A stretch of 64,000 bases of DNA from JBMYZL01 sp049610385. GTDB taxonomy: Bacteria; Bacteroidota; Bacteroidia; Flavobacteriales_D; Sanyastnellaceae. The translations under genes were made by a program, and so were the position numbers. The stretch covers positions 18,329 to 82,328 of the forward strand of contig JBMYZL010000014.1 of assembly GCA_049610385.1 (NCBI GenBank), read 5' to 3'. Under the pieces are notes generated by a model. That model saw nothing but the letters and a program-made list of their open reading frames with translations. It made no database searches and was not told the DNA's origin. This document shows, one piece after another, positions 41,876-49,279 of this stretch. How positions within the stretch are numbered: the first letter of the stretch is position 1; every line of letters begins with the position of its first letter.

Positions 41876-42204
41876 AGTCGCCATCTTCACAATCCACAGA
41901 TGAGGAATACATTTTTTTGACGGTTGGAGACCGCAAGCGAAATGACCCCTCTTGATTATATACTGTTGATTATCAATATTTTAAAAAATCATCTTAAGAC
42001 GAACAGCGAATAAGAGTCGACAAGACCAGTATAGATAGAAGCATGACGGGACTTGATGATTTTTAAGAAGTCAGAAAAAGGGAAAAGTCAATACCCAAAT
42101 CATTTTTTTTTCCGCCAGTTTCTCCAAACATTGCATTCTCTTTCGAGGCATCATTTGCGGTGACTCGACCACCTGTTTTTCACCACCGAAGCAAACTGCG
42201 ATTC
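41876..42204. other. AT-rich 329-base intergenic region before dnaA, possible oriC
   Basis: The only gap over 300 bases with no frame on either strand. The segment 41952-41994 is strongly AT-rich (gattatatactgttgatta, then tcaatattttaaaaaatc) and contains the odd palindrome ttgattatcaa at 41966-41976, which could melt. Two sites match the DnaA box TTATCCACA at 7 of 9 positions: caatccaca at 41890 and ttatcaata at 41970. A run of nine or ten T occurs near 42102. Location directly upstream of dnaA and 7 kb from parAB suits an origin or the dnaA promoter region. No clear TAnnTTTG promoter box or terminator hairpin was found, so the function is unproved. Confidence 0.4.
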
Positions 42205-43647
42205 ATGATTCAAGACCACGCCAAAGTTTGGGATCGATGCCTGACGGTTATCCGTGATAACATATCTCAACAGGCCTTTAAAACTTGGTTCAATCCGATC
42301 AAGTCGATCAAATTGGATGATAGTGTCTTGACCATTCAAGTGCCTTCGCAATTTTTTTACGAATGGCTTGAGGAACATTATGTGCAGTTGTTGCGCAAAA
42401 CCATTCGGAAAGAATTGGGTCCAAATGCACGATTGGAATATAGCATCATCATGGAAAATGCGCAGCCCAATCACAACAGGGCTTCGAGTGCATACACCGT
42501 CAAATTGCCTGGGAACAACCCAGCTTCTGTTCGCAATGGCAAGACTGAATTGCCTGTGAACACCGATACCGTCACCATCAAGAATCCTTTTGTGATTCCT
42601 GGATTGAAAAAGTTGCAGATTGACTCCAACTTGAATCCGAATTACAATTTCGACAATTTCATCGAAGGTGAGTGCAACAGATTGGCTCGTTCTGCCGGCT
42701 TCGCTGTAGCCAATAAACCCGGGGGAACTGCTTTCAATCCTTTGCTCGTTTATGGCACAACAGGTTTGGGCAAGACACACCTCATGCATGCCATCGGTCT
42801 GGAAATCAAAGAGCGTCAACCCGAACTCACCGTTTTATATGTCAGTTCCGAAACCTTCACCCACCAGTTCATTGATGCCGTTCGGAACAACAGTGTGAAC
42901 GACTTCAGCCACTTCTATCAAATGATTGATGTGTTGCTCATCGATGATGTACAATTTTTCAGCGGCAAGGAAAAAACACAAGACGTCTTCTTCCACATCT
43001 TTAACCACCTCCACCAAAGTGGGAAGCAAATCGTCTTGACCTCAGACAAACCCCCTGTGGAAATGCAAGGCATGGAGCAGCGCTTGCTGAGTCGTTTCAA
43101 GTGGGGGTTAAGTGCAGATTTGCAAGTTCCATCTCTGGAGACGCGCATGGCCATCTTGGAAAAGATGATGTACAAAAATGGCATTGAGCTCCCCCGTGAA
43201 GTGGTGGAATATTTGGCTTACAGCATCACCACCAATATCCGTGAATTGGAAGGTGCACTTATTAGTCTAATTGCTCAAAGCAGTCTCAACAAGAAAGCAA
43301 TCACTTTGGAGTTGGCAAAACAAATGATTGACAAATTCGTTAAGAACACGGCTAGAGAAGTGAGCATTGATTACATCCAGAAAGTGGTCTGTGATTATTT
43401 CGATCTGCCTATTGAATTGCTGAAATCCAAAACACGTAAAAGAGAGATTGTACAAGCCCGTCAAATTGCCATGTACTTCTCCAAGAAAATGACCAAAAGT
43501 TCTTTGGCCAATATTGGACTTCACTGTGGAGGAAAAGATCATGCCACGGTTCTTCATGCCTGTCGCACAGTGAACAATCTCCAGGAAACCGACAAACATT
43601 TCCGGAAGTATTTGGACGATTTGGAGAAGAAATTGGCAATTCACTGA
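42205..43647 (+). CDS. dnaA: Chromosomal replication initiator protein DnaA
   Basis: 480 residues from ATG 42205 (MIQDHAKVWDRCLTVIRDNIS, the domain I N-terminus); an earlier in-frame ACG/ATG extension lacks similarity. Domain I about 1-85; a variable linker 85-130; the AAA+ domain with Walker A LVYGTTGLGKTHLMHAIG near 180-197, Walker B LLIDDVQFFSGKE near 245, and the arginine-finger/sensor region GMEQRLLSRFKWGL near 288. Domain IV has the DnaA-box-binding signature GKDHATVLHACRTVNNL near 443-460. It opens the replication origin. The low-molecular-weight phosphatase follows after four bases, the usual order in this phylum. Confidence 0.97.
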   Translation: MIQDHAKVWDRCLTVIRDNISQQAFKTWFNPIKSIKLDDSVLTIQVPSQFFYEWLEEHYVQLLRKTIRKELGPNARLEYSIIMENAQPNHNRASSAYTVKLPGNNPASVRNGKTELPVNTDTVTIKNPFVIPGLKKLQIDSNLNPNYNFDNFIEGECNRLARSAGFAVANKPGGTAFNPLLVYGTTGLGKTHLMHAIGLEIKERQPELTVLYVSSETFTHQFIDAVRNNSVNDFSHFYQMIDVLLIDDVQFFSGKEKTQDVFFHIFNHLHQSGKQIVLTSDKPPVEMQGMEQRLLSRFKWGLSADLQVPSLETRMAILEKMMYKNGIELPREVVEYLAYSITTNIRELEGALISLIAQSSLNKKAITLELAKQMIDKFVKNTAREVSIDYIQKVVCDYFDLPIELLKSKTRKREIVQARQIAMYFSKKMTKSSLANIGLHCGGKDHATVLHACRTVNNLQETDKHFRKYLDDLEKKLAIH

Positions 43648-43651
43648 GGAC

Positions 43652-44131
43652 ATGGGCTCGAACGGCTCCACCCTGCGGGTTTGTGTAGTCTGCTTGGGCA
43701 ACATCTGCAGAAGTCCACTGGGAGAAGCTGCACTCCGTCAAGCAGGCATGACACGAGGATTCCGTCTGAAAGTTTCAAGTGCGGGCACAGGTGGATGGCA
43801 TGCGGGAGAAGCGCCCGATAGAAGATCAATCCTAACGGCAAAGAGGCACGGGCTGGACATTTCAAAACAACGCGCTCAACAATTTAGACCGGGAGATTTC
43901 TCGAGGTACGATTTGGTCTTGGCCATGGACAACCAGAATGCGAGTGATTTGCAGAAAATGGCCAAATCTCAAAATGAACGCGAGAAAGTCCATTTGTTCC
44001 TTCGAAATGGCGGAAATGTACCTGATCCATATCATGGTGACGCGTCAGATTTTGAAGCTGTCTATCAAATGGTGAAAACAGCAGCTCAAGAATGGATTGA
44101 GAAGTGGGAAGACGAGATGCCTGCGACATGA
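43652..44131 (+). CDS. Low-molecular-weight protein-tyrosine phosphatase
   Basis: 159 residues. The P-loop C14-x5-R20 (VCLGNICRSPLGEAALR) is near the N-terminus, followed by SSAGTGGWHAGE near 44, and the general-acid motif PDPYHGDASDFEAVYQMV near 126. Members dephosphorylate protein tyrosines (or arginines); in bacteria they often regulate capsule kinases. The first ATG of the frame is used and its distance to the P-loop is normal. The stop overlaps the next ATG (ATGA). Confidence 0.93.
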   Translation: MGSNGSTLRVCVVCLGNICRSPLGEAALRQAGMTRGFRLKVSSAGTGGWHAGEAPDRRSILTAKRHGLDISKQRAQQFRPGDFSRYDLVLAMDNQNASDLQKMAKSQNEREKVHLFLRNGGNVPDPYHGDASDFEAVYQMVKTAAQEWIEKWEDEMPAT

Positions 44132-44832
44132 AAACCTTGCACCTTATCCCGAACACGCTGGGATCCCGAGAGGCGATTGCGCATCTTCCAGCGACCGCCA
44201 TTGATGCTTTGCGGCATTGCTCCCGTTTCATTGTGGAGAGTGAGAATGCCGCACGGCGGTTGCTCAAAGATGCGCTTCCCGGTTGTAACCCCAACGATCG
44301 GCCCACCTTCCTTTTGAATGAACATACGGATGCTCAGGATTTGGTCGATTTGCTTGCATGGTTTCGACAGGATGGCGACATCGGCGTGATTACTGATGCA
44401 GGCGCACCATGCTTGGCTGACCCCGGTGCACAAGCCGTAAGGATTGCGCACGGGGCAGGCTGGACCGTCAAGCCTCATATCGGTCCCTCTTCCATTTTGT
44501 TGGCCTTGATGGCCAGCGGATTAAATGGGCAATCCTTCGCTTTCAAAGGATACTTGCCCCGTGATGGGCAAAGACGACAAAAACTTTTCAAAGAAATTCG
44601 AGAGGGTCTTCAACGGAAAAAAGAAACCGCCATTTTCATGGAGCCTCCTTACAGAAATGAAACAGCCTTCCAAGATATTCTCGGCCATTTCCCGAAAGAA
44701 ACCATGTTCTGCGTTGCAGTTAACCTGACCTTGGCAGAGGAGTGGGTTGAAACGCATTCAGTGGAAGAATGGTCTCAAATGGACACCCCTCAACTCCACA
44801 AAAAACCTTGCTTATTCTTGATTGGAAATTGA
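44128..44832 (+). CDS. SAM-dependent methyltransferase of the tetrapyrrole methylase/RsmI family
   Basis: 234 residues from ATG 44128, four-base overlap with the phosphatase. Contains the family blocks: LHLIPNTLGSREAIAHLPATAIDALRHCSRFIVES near 3-37, VITDAGAPCLADPGAQAVRIAHG near 91-113, and a VKPHIGPSSILLALMASGLNGQSFAFKGYLP segment near 118-148 that correspond to RsmI motifs. RsmI proper (about 280 residues) methylates the 2'-OH of C1402 in 16S rRNA; this shorter paralogue may act on another site. The last 21 bases overlap the convergent lipoprotein gene. Confidence 0.87.
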   Translation: MKTLHLIPNTLGSREAIAHLPATAIDALRHCSRFIVESENAARRLLKDALPGCNPNDRPTFLLNEHTDAQDLVDLLAWFRQDGDIGVITDAGAPCLADPGAQAVRIAHGAGWTVKPHIGPSSILLALMASGLNGQSFAFKGYLPRDGQRRQKLFKEIREGLQRKKETAIFMEPPYRNETAFQDILGHFPKETMFCVAVNLTLAEEWVETHSVEEWSQMDTPQLHKKPCLFLIGN

Positions 44833-45561
44833 ATCCAATTTCGCAGGAAGACTACTCAACAAATAGGCAACACTGGTGTCGTTTTCGCTTATAAATTCCT
44901 CGTGGCCAAGTGACTTCAAACACCACACCTCGGCCTTCGCATATCGCAACTTGATGAGAGAGTCCAAGGGCGGCAACAATTGATCTGAAGCGCCAAAAGG
45001 AAATGTCCAACGATCAGTGCGCAACCATTCTTGCCGAACCCGAGAAGTCGGCAAGTTCGTGGTCTTCAAAACGACTTCCACTTCATCACCTAACGCCACA
45101 TTTTGCATGGCCTCTTCCTCTGAATGCTTGACATCAACCATACAACCGGCCATCATGAACTGGCTTTCGAACCCCACCTGTCTCCCCCACTCTTTCCATC
45201 CATATTGAACCACAAAAGCTTCGCTGAGTTCTTGGGGATTCGAATGGGTTGATATCACCTGGAAGGCCAAACCTGATTCAACATGTTCCATTGAATCGCC
45301 AGATCGAACTTGGTTCCAAGGGACCGTTCTCCAAGCTTCCGCCATAAACATGGGGTCTATGTTGCGAGACCATTGAAAAAGAATTGGACGCATTTGGTGC
45401 CGATCTGAGCATTCGATCCAAATCCAGTCCCCCTCCTCGATGCACTTGACATTCAAGTCACCCAGCTCCTTCCATGTCCAAGGGGAAGGATTGCAACTGA
45501 AAGCAAAACACAAACTGGCCACCCCCATCCATTTCGTCCAAATTCGACAGCCCATGCCCAT
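44812..45561 (-). CDS. FKBP-like lipoprotein of unknown function (degenerate)
   Basis: 249 residues from ATG 45561, which overlaps the upstream stop codon (TGATG) and gives a lipoprotein signal (MGVASLCFAFSC, Cys near 23). The mature part has an FKBP-like tail pattern: GDEVEVVLKTTNLP then FPFGASDQLLPPLDSLIKLRYAKAEV, matching the final strands of FKBP peptidyl-prolyl isomerases (…IPP…ALIF-x-VEL…), but the catalytic aromatic residues are not convincingly in place. It may be a catalytically inactive chaperone. It is coupled to the next gene upstream, which has a clearer FKBP fold. Weak similarity; no other family recognised. Confidence 0.65.
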   Translation of the reverse strand: MGMGCRIWTKWMGVASLCFAFSCNPSPWTWKELGDLNVKCIEEGDWIWIECSDRHQMRPILFQWSRNIDPMFMAEAWRTVPWNQVRSGDSMEHVESGLAFQVISTHSNPQELSEAFVVQYGWKEWGRQVGFESQFMMAGCMVDVKHSEEEAMQNVALGDEVEVVLKTTNLPTSRVRQEWLRTDRWTFPFGASDQLLPPLDSLIKLRYAKAEVWCLKSLGHEEFISENDTSVAYLLSSLPAKLDSISNQE

Positions 45562-46121
45562 CAGGATGTGGATGTAAAATGAACATCCTTTACATGAATT
45601 TTCACATGCACCATGGCATCTTGGGGAATGCTGGGAGGAAGCCCAGTAAGGCCCCAGGCCAAAACTGATGGAATCCACGCATCCAAATCATCACCGACCC
45701 GGGAGACCCTTGCGATGTCGTGAAAGCCCAATGGCCAGTCACCGAAGCCAATGACAAAGACCAACGGTGCATCTTCTTCAAACTGCATTCGAACTTGACC
45801 ATCCGTCAATGAAATTTCACCTGTCCATTCCACAACTGTGCCATCTGTATGCAACGCATTTGTCGTGGACTGCCTCCGACTTGACCAACGGATTCGAATC
45901 CCCCCCATGTCCTCATATCCCATTGAATCTGGCGCCAAAACATGCATCAGCTTGTCCTGCTCTTTGGCTTTTTGTGCATTGAATGCCAACAACTGCTCAG
46001 GTTTCAAACCCATGGCTTTGCCGGGTTTGGTTGACGCCGTATTGAGGTTGCATCCGGGAAATATACAGCCTGCCCAAAACAGCAACAAGATCTTCAGGGA
46101 TGACAACCTGAGACCTAGCAT
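45561..46121 (-). CDS. FKBP-type peptidyl-prolyl isomerase-like lipoprotein
   Basis: 186 residues from ATG 46121, which starts a lipoprotein signal (MLGLRLSSLKILLLFWAGCIFPGC, Cys near 21-24); a longer start at 46166 lacks this shape. The second half follows the FKBP consensus: GTVVEWTGEISLTDG, then LVFVIGFGDWPLGFHDIARV near 118-137 in place of the VI-x-GW-x-x-GL core, and DLDAWIPSVLAWGLTGLPPSIPQDAMVHVKIHVKDV near 145-180. The hallmark Trp is Phe-Gly (IGFGD), so activity is uncertain. It resembles gliding-motility lipoprotein GldI in architecture. It overlaps the NrnA gene by seven bases. Confidence 0.78.
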   Translation of the reverse strand: MLGLRLSSLKILLLFWAGCIFPGCNLNTASTKPGKAMGLKPEQLLAFNAQKAKEQDKLMHVLAPDSMGYEDMGGIRIRWSSRRQSTTNALHTDGTVVEWTGEISLTDGQVRMQFEEDAPLVFVIGFGDWPLGFHDIARVSRVGDDLDAWIPSVLAWGLTGLPPSIPQDAMVHVKIHVKDVHFTSTS

Positions 46122-47179
46122 GACACCCGCATTCGAGGCCCGTCCGTTGCCATCACAGATTTCCATATGTCAATGGCTTCAGAAATCGTCTTCCCTTCCA
46201 ATGCACCACCTGCAGCATTGTGGTGCCCCCCGCCATTGAAATGATTTTGAGCCACTTCTCTGACGCTGAAAGAACCCCGACTTCGCAAACTCAACTTGAT
46301 CCGGCCATCCTCAGACTCCCGAATGAAGATCGCAACGTTGACGCCTTCCACACTCAATGCTTGATTGACCAGACCCTCTGTGTCTCCTGATTTGGCATGA
46401 AATCGATTCAATTCTTCAAGCGTCAGTGCAATCCAAGCGCAAGCACAACTCAAATCCACCTCCAATTTCTCACTGAGCGCAAACCCATTCAACCGCAACC
46501 GATCCAAACGGTTTGAATCATACACGGCTGCGTGAATTTCTGAGTGATCTAAACCTGTACGCAACAAATCTGCAACCATTTCATGTGTAGCCGGCGTCAC
46601 ACTGGGAAAACGGAAGGAGCCCGTGTCTGTCATCAACCCCGTGTACAAACAAGCCGCCACATCCTTGGAAACGGGCAAAGCGTTCTCGGATTGTATCCAA
46701 CGATAAACCAATTCCGCAGTGGATCCGCAATGGGAATCACTGAAACTCCATTTGGCGAAGCCCGAAGGATTTTGATGGTGATCCAACATCACCATCGGCG
46801 CCTTCGCATTTTCCAATGCTGACTGAATCAAATCACCAACACGACTCAAATCATTGTAATCCAGACAAAAAATGAGGCGCGCATCACGTAAAGTGGACAA
46901 TGCCTGCTCTGGTTTGTTGCTGGCCAAAATCACATCATCCACACCAGGCATCCAATTGTAAAACGAAGGAAAACCATCAGGCATGATGACTTGGACATCC
47001 ATGAAACCTTTTGAAATCAAATGATTTCGCAGGCCCAGCGAAGCGCCCAGCGCATCGCCATCCGGGGATCGATGACCGGTGATGACGATGGTCTCATATT
47101 TGTGCTTGGCCAATTCCTGTTGGGCCTCATTGAAAGCCACATTGTCAAAAGGAAAGAGGGCCATCATTTCATTTTCCAT
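46115..47179 (-). CDS. nrnA: DHH/DHHA1 phosphoesterase (NanoRNase/pAp phosphatase NrnA-type)
   Basis: 354 residues, the family length. DHH-domain motifs: TGHRSPDGDALGASLGL near 33-49 (motif I), LIFCLDYNDLSRVG near 102-115 (motif II), MLDHHQNP near 132-139 (the DHH-type motif) and a GSTAELVYRW block. The DHHA1 domain ends in FNGGGHHNAAGGAL near 308-330. It degrades 2-5-mer RNAs and converts pAp to AMP. The start ATG (47179) is at the divergent junction with the DUF6702 gene, 35 bases away. Confidence 0.93.
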   Translation of the reverse strand: MENEMMALFPFDNVAFNEAQQELAKHKYETIVITGHRSPDGDALGASLGLRNHLISKGFMDVQVIMPDGFPSFYNWMPGVDDVILASNKPEQALSTLRDARLIFCLDYNDLSRVGDLIQSALENAKAPMVMLDHHQNPSGFAKWSFSDSHCGSTAELVYRWIQSENALPVSKDVAACLYTGLMTDTGSFRFPSVTPATHEMVADLLRTGLDHSEIHAAVYDSNRLDRLRLNGFALSEKLEVDLSCACAWIALTLEELNRFHAKSGDTEGLVNQALSVEGVNVAIFIRESEDGRIKLSLRSRGSFSVREVAQNHFNGGGHHNAAGGALEGKTISEAIDIWKSVMATDGPRMRVSC

Positions 47180-47210
47180 TGTGCTGCAAGTTACAGCGGC
47201 CGTAATTTCG
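47179..47210 (+). promoter_or_regulatory. Promoter candidate of the DUF6702-nth-ATP-grasp unit
   Basis: TTG at 47179-47181, 21 bases, then taatttcg at 47203-47210. The ATG at 47215 begins only four bases later, so the message would be essentially leaderless. The site fills the 35-base divergent gap and overlaps the start of the leftward NrnA gene. Confidence 0.5.
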
Positions 47211-47214
47211 AGAC

Positions 47215-47718
47215 ATGATTTTTCATGCTTTCCTGTATTTGATGATGGGGATGTTTCCTGCTGAAACCCATCACCACGATTTTCACTACAGTCGGACCGA
47301 TATCGCTTGGAATGCAGTTGAAAGAACTTTTCAAATGGAAATTCGGGTATTTACGGATGATTTAGAAGATGCATTGTCTCGCCTAAGCGCTGACCCCAAT
47401 CCCTTTCGATTGGGTGACCCTCGGGAAAGAACGGATGTCCCTGATTTGCTTCAAAAATGGATTGATGATAACTGCATTTTACTTGCGAATGAATTGGGTG
47501 TTTCCAAATTGTACTTGGGAAAAGAAGTCGATTATGACATCTCCTATTTGTTTGTTGAAACACAGCCCCTCTCAACTCCCGACATTTTGAATCTGAAATG
47601 GACCTTGTTTTTCGACTTGTTCGCTGATCAAGTCAATGAAATCACCTTCAACATGAACGGATCCAGCCAACGTATTTTGTTCACTACTGAAGAGCCCAAT
47701 CAAATCGTCCTGCCATGA
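47215..47718 (+). CDS. DUF6702-family secreted protein
   Basis: 167 residues with a short hydrophobic N-terminus (MIFHAFLYLMMGMFPA) that could be a signal peptide. The family shows HHHDFHYSRTDIAWNAVERTFQMEIRVFTDDLEDAL near residues 19-54 followed by a helix and a C-terminal beta part (FFDLFADQVNEITFNMNGSSQRILFTTEEP). DUF6702 proteins are widespread in Bacteroidota, often near secreted peptidases; the function is unknown. The TGA overlaps the nth ATG (ATGA). Confidence 0.85.
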   Translation: MIFHAFLYLMMGMFPAETHHHDFHYSRTDIAWNAVERTFQMEIRVFTDDLEDALSRLSADPNPFRLGDPRERTDVPDLLQKWIDDNCILLANELGVSKLYLGKEVDYDISYLFVETQPLSTPDILNLKWTLFFDLFADQVNEITFNMNGSSQRILFTTEEPNQIVLP

Positions 47719-48401
47719 ATTCGCGCTCGCCAGTCCTGACTCGAAAAGCAGATAAGGTGGCCTTTGTTTTGGAACAATTGCCTCTTCTATATCCTGAAAT
47801 CCCGGTGCCATTGGACCACAAGGATCCCTTCACCTTGTTGGTGGCCGTTTTGCTCTCCGCCCAATGCACCGACGAACGTGTCAATCAAGTGACACCTGCC
47901 TTGTTCGAATTGGCAGATCAACCAGAGACCATGAAGGAACAAACCGTAGAAGACATTCGCGAAATCATTCGTCCCTGTGGATTGTCCCCTGCCAAATCCA
48001 AAAACATCCACCGCCTTTCGGAGTTGATCTGTGAGCGACATGACGGTCGCGTTCCAGAGAATCTTGACGATTTGGAAGCCCTTCCTGGTGTGGGACATAA
48101 AACAGCCTCAGTTGTGATTTCACAGGCATTTGGACAACCCGCATTCCCTGTTGACACCCACATCCACAGATTGATGTGGCGTTGGGGATTGACCAATGGC
48201 AAATCCGTGGAACAAACAGAACGAGATGCCAAGCGGCTGTTCCCACAGGACCGTTGGAATGATTTACATCTTCAAATCATTTTTTACGGTCGTGAGTACA
48301 GCCCTGCTCGCGGTCTCAACATTGAAAAAGATTTCATCTTGCGAACCATTGGCCGACCCGCTGAAATTCGAAAGTGGACCGCCATTCGAAACCGCAAATG
48401 A
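47715..48401 (+). CDS. nth: Endonuclease III lacking the C-terminal Fe-S cluster cysteines
   Basis: 228 residues. The HhH-GPD fold is clear: HhH motif LEALPGVGHKTASVVIS near 117-133 with the catalytic Lys, and the Asp in FPVDTHIHRLMWRWGL near 142. The usual C-terminal 4Fe-4S loop (C-x6-C-x2-C-x5-C) is absent: the corresponding stretch FYGREYSPARGLNIEKDF has no Cys. Such enzymes remove oxidised pyrimidines; cluster-free members exist in some lineages. The start ATG overlaps the upstream stop, and the ATP-grasp gene starts over its TGA. Confidence 0.93.
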   Translation: MNSRSPVLTRKADKVAFVLEQLPLLYPEIPVPLDHKDPFTLLVAVLLSAQCTDERVNQVTPALFELADQPETMKEQTVEDIREIIRPCGLSPAKSKNIHRLSELICERHDGRVPENLDDLEALPGVGHKTASVVISQAFGQPAFPVDTHIHRLMWRWGLTNGKSVEQTERDAKRLFPQDRWNDLHLQIIFYGREYSPARGLNIEKDFILRTIGRPAEIRKWTAIRNRK

Positions 48402-49279
48402 TACGCCCACCGAGTCATACGACCATCCTTGAAAAATGCGGAAAAGTGCTGCGGCATTTCGGAATTTGGGTGTTTGATTGGTTGTTTCATCGCAGACGTC
48501 CGCCTGCAGTGATTGCTTGGCCAGACTTGCCATCGAGAAAGAGCACCCTTCATCACGTTTGCCGCGAAAATCGTTGGGAATTGACCAATGTCCAACGTCA
48601 AAACCCGCTGTTCATCATTCGATTTGAAGATCACACCTACAAGTCAGTCCGTTTGCCCGATTGGATGAACCATGAGAATCGTGTGCTCAATGTCCAATGC
48701 AATGACATTTCAAAATCTCATTTGGATGCGCATCACCAAGAGGTTTTTGGATACGGTGTCAGCATCGACCCGACGACTCATAAAGGGCTAATGTTGGAGA
48801 AAAGCGAAGCCAATGCTGCACATGATGGACTGGAACGGCAAGGTCCCATTTCTCAACTAACACCTGGTAAAGTCTACCAAAGAATCATCAACAACGCTTG
48901 TCGAGAGGCCGAGCATTATTGTGATTTGCGTCTGGTTTATGCCTTGGGTCAAACACCATGCCTATACATCAAGCAAAAGACGAAGGAAAAGCGTTACACC
49001 AACGAAACTGAAAGTGCAAAACTGGTACTCCCACAAACCCAATTGGCACCATCTGAACTTCAACTCATCGGCAAGTTGATGCAAAGGTTGGGCGTGGACA
49101 TGGCTGAGTTGGATCTTTTGCGTGATCGGGATGATCAGAAATTGTATGTGGTCGACGTCAATCCCACACCATGGGGGCCTCCCGCTGGTTTGTCCACGAG
49201 GGATCGCCGAAGAGCCATCAAGCTCATCGCAGAATGCCACATGAATTTGTTCAAGCCCCAGACAACAAGTAGGTCTTGA
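48398..49279 (+). CDS. ATP-grasp-like protein of unknown function
   Basis: 293 residues from ATG 48398 (four-base overlap with nth). The C-terminal half resembles an ATP-grasp ligase: RLVYALGQTPCLYIKQKTKEKRYTNETESAK near 175-205 and, near 225-265, LMQRLGVDMAELDLLRDRDDQKLYVVDVNPTPWGPPAGLS, where the D-x-N motif (VDVNP) would bind the Mg-ATP. The N-terminal 130 residues are unrecognised and include a basic patch (LFHRRRPPAVIAW). No signal peptide. It may join a carboxylate and an amine, but substrate and pathway are unknown. The 3' end overlaps thrC by 29 bases. Confidence 0.75.
   Translation: MIRPPSHTTILEKCGKVLRHFGIWVFDWLFHRRRPPAVIAWPDLPSRKSTLHHVCRENRWELTNVQRQNPLFIIRFEDHTYKSVRLPDWMNHENRVLNVQCNDISKSHLDAHHQEVFGYGVSIDPTTHKGLMLEKSEANAAHDGLERQGPISQLTPGKVYQRIINNACREAEHYCDLRLVYALGQTPCLYIKQKTKEKRYTNETESAKLVLPQTQLAPSELQLIGKLMQRLGVDMAELDLLRDRDDQKLYVVDVNPTPWGPPAGLSTRDRRRAIKLIAECHMNLFKPQTTSRS

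Noticed and set aside
42151..42819. Open frame of 222 codons opposite dnaA
   Set aside because: Lies across the dnaA start and domains I-III on the other strand, with no family features.
45886..45904. tRNA-like string ggattcgaatcccc
   Set aside because: Inside the FKBP-like lipoprotein gene; no cloverleaf around it.
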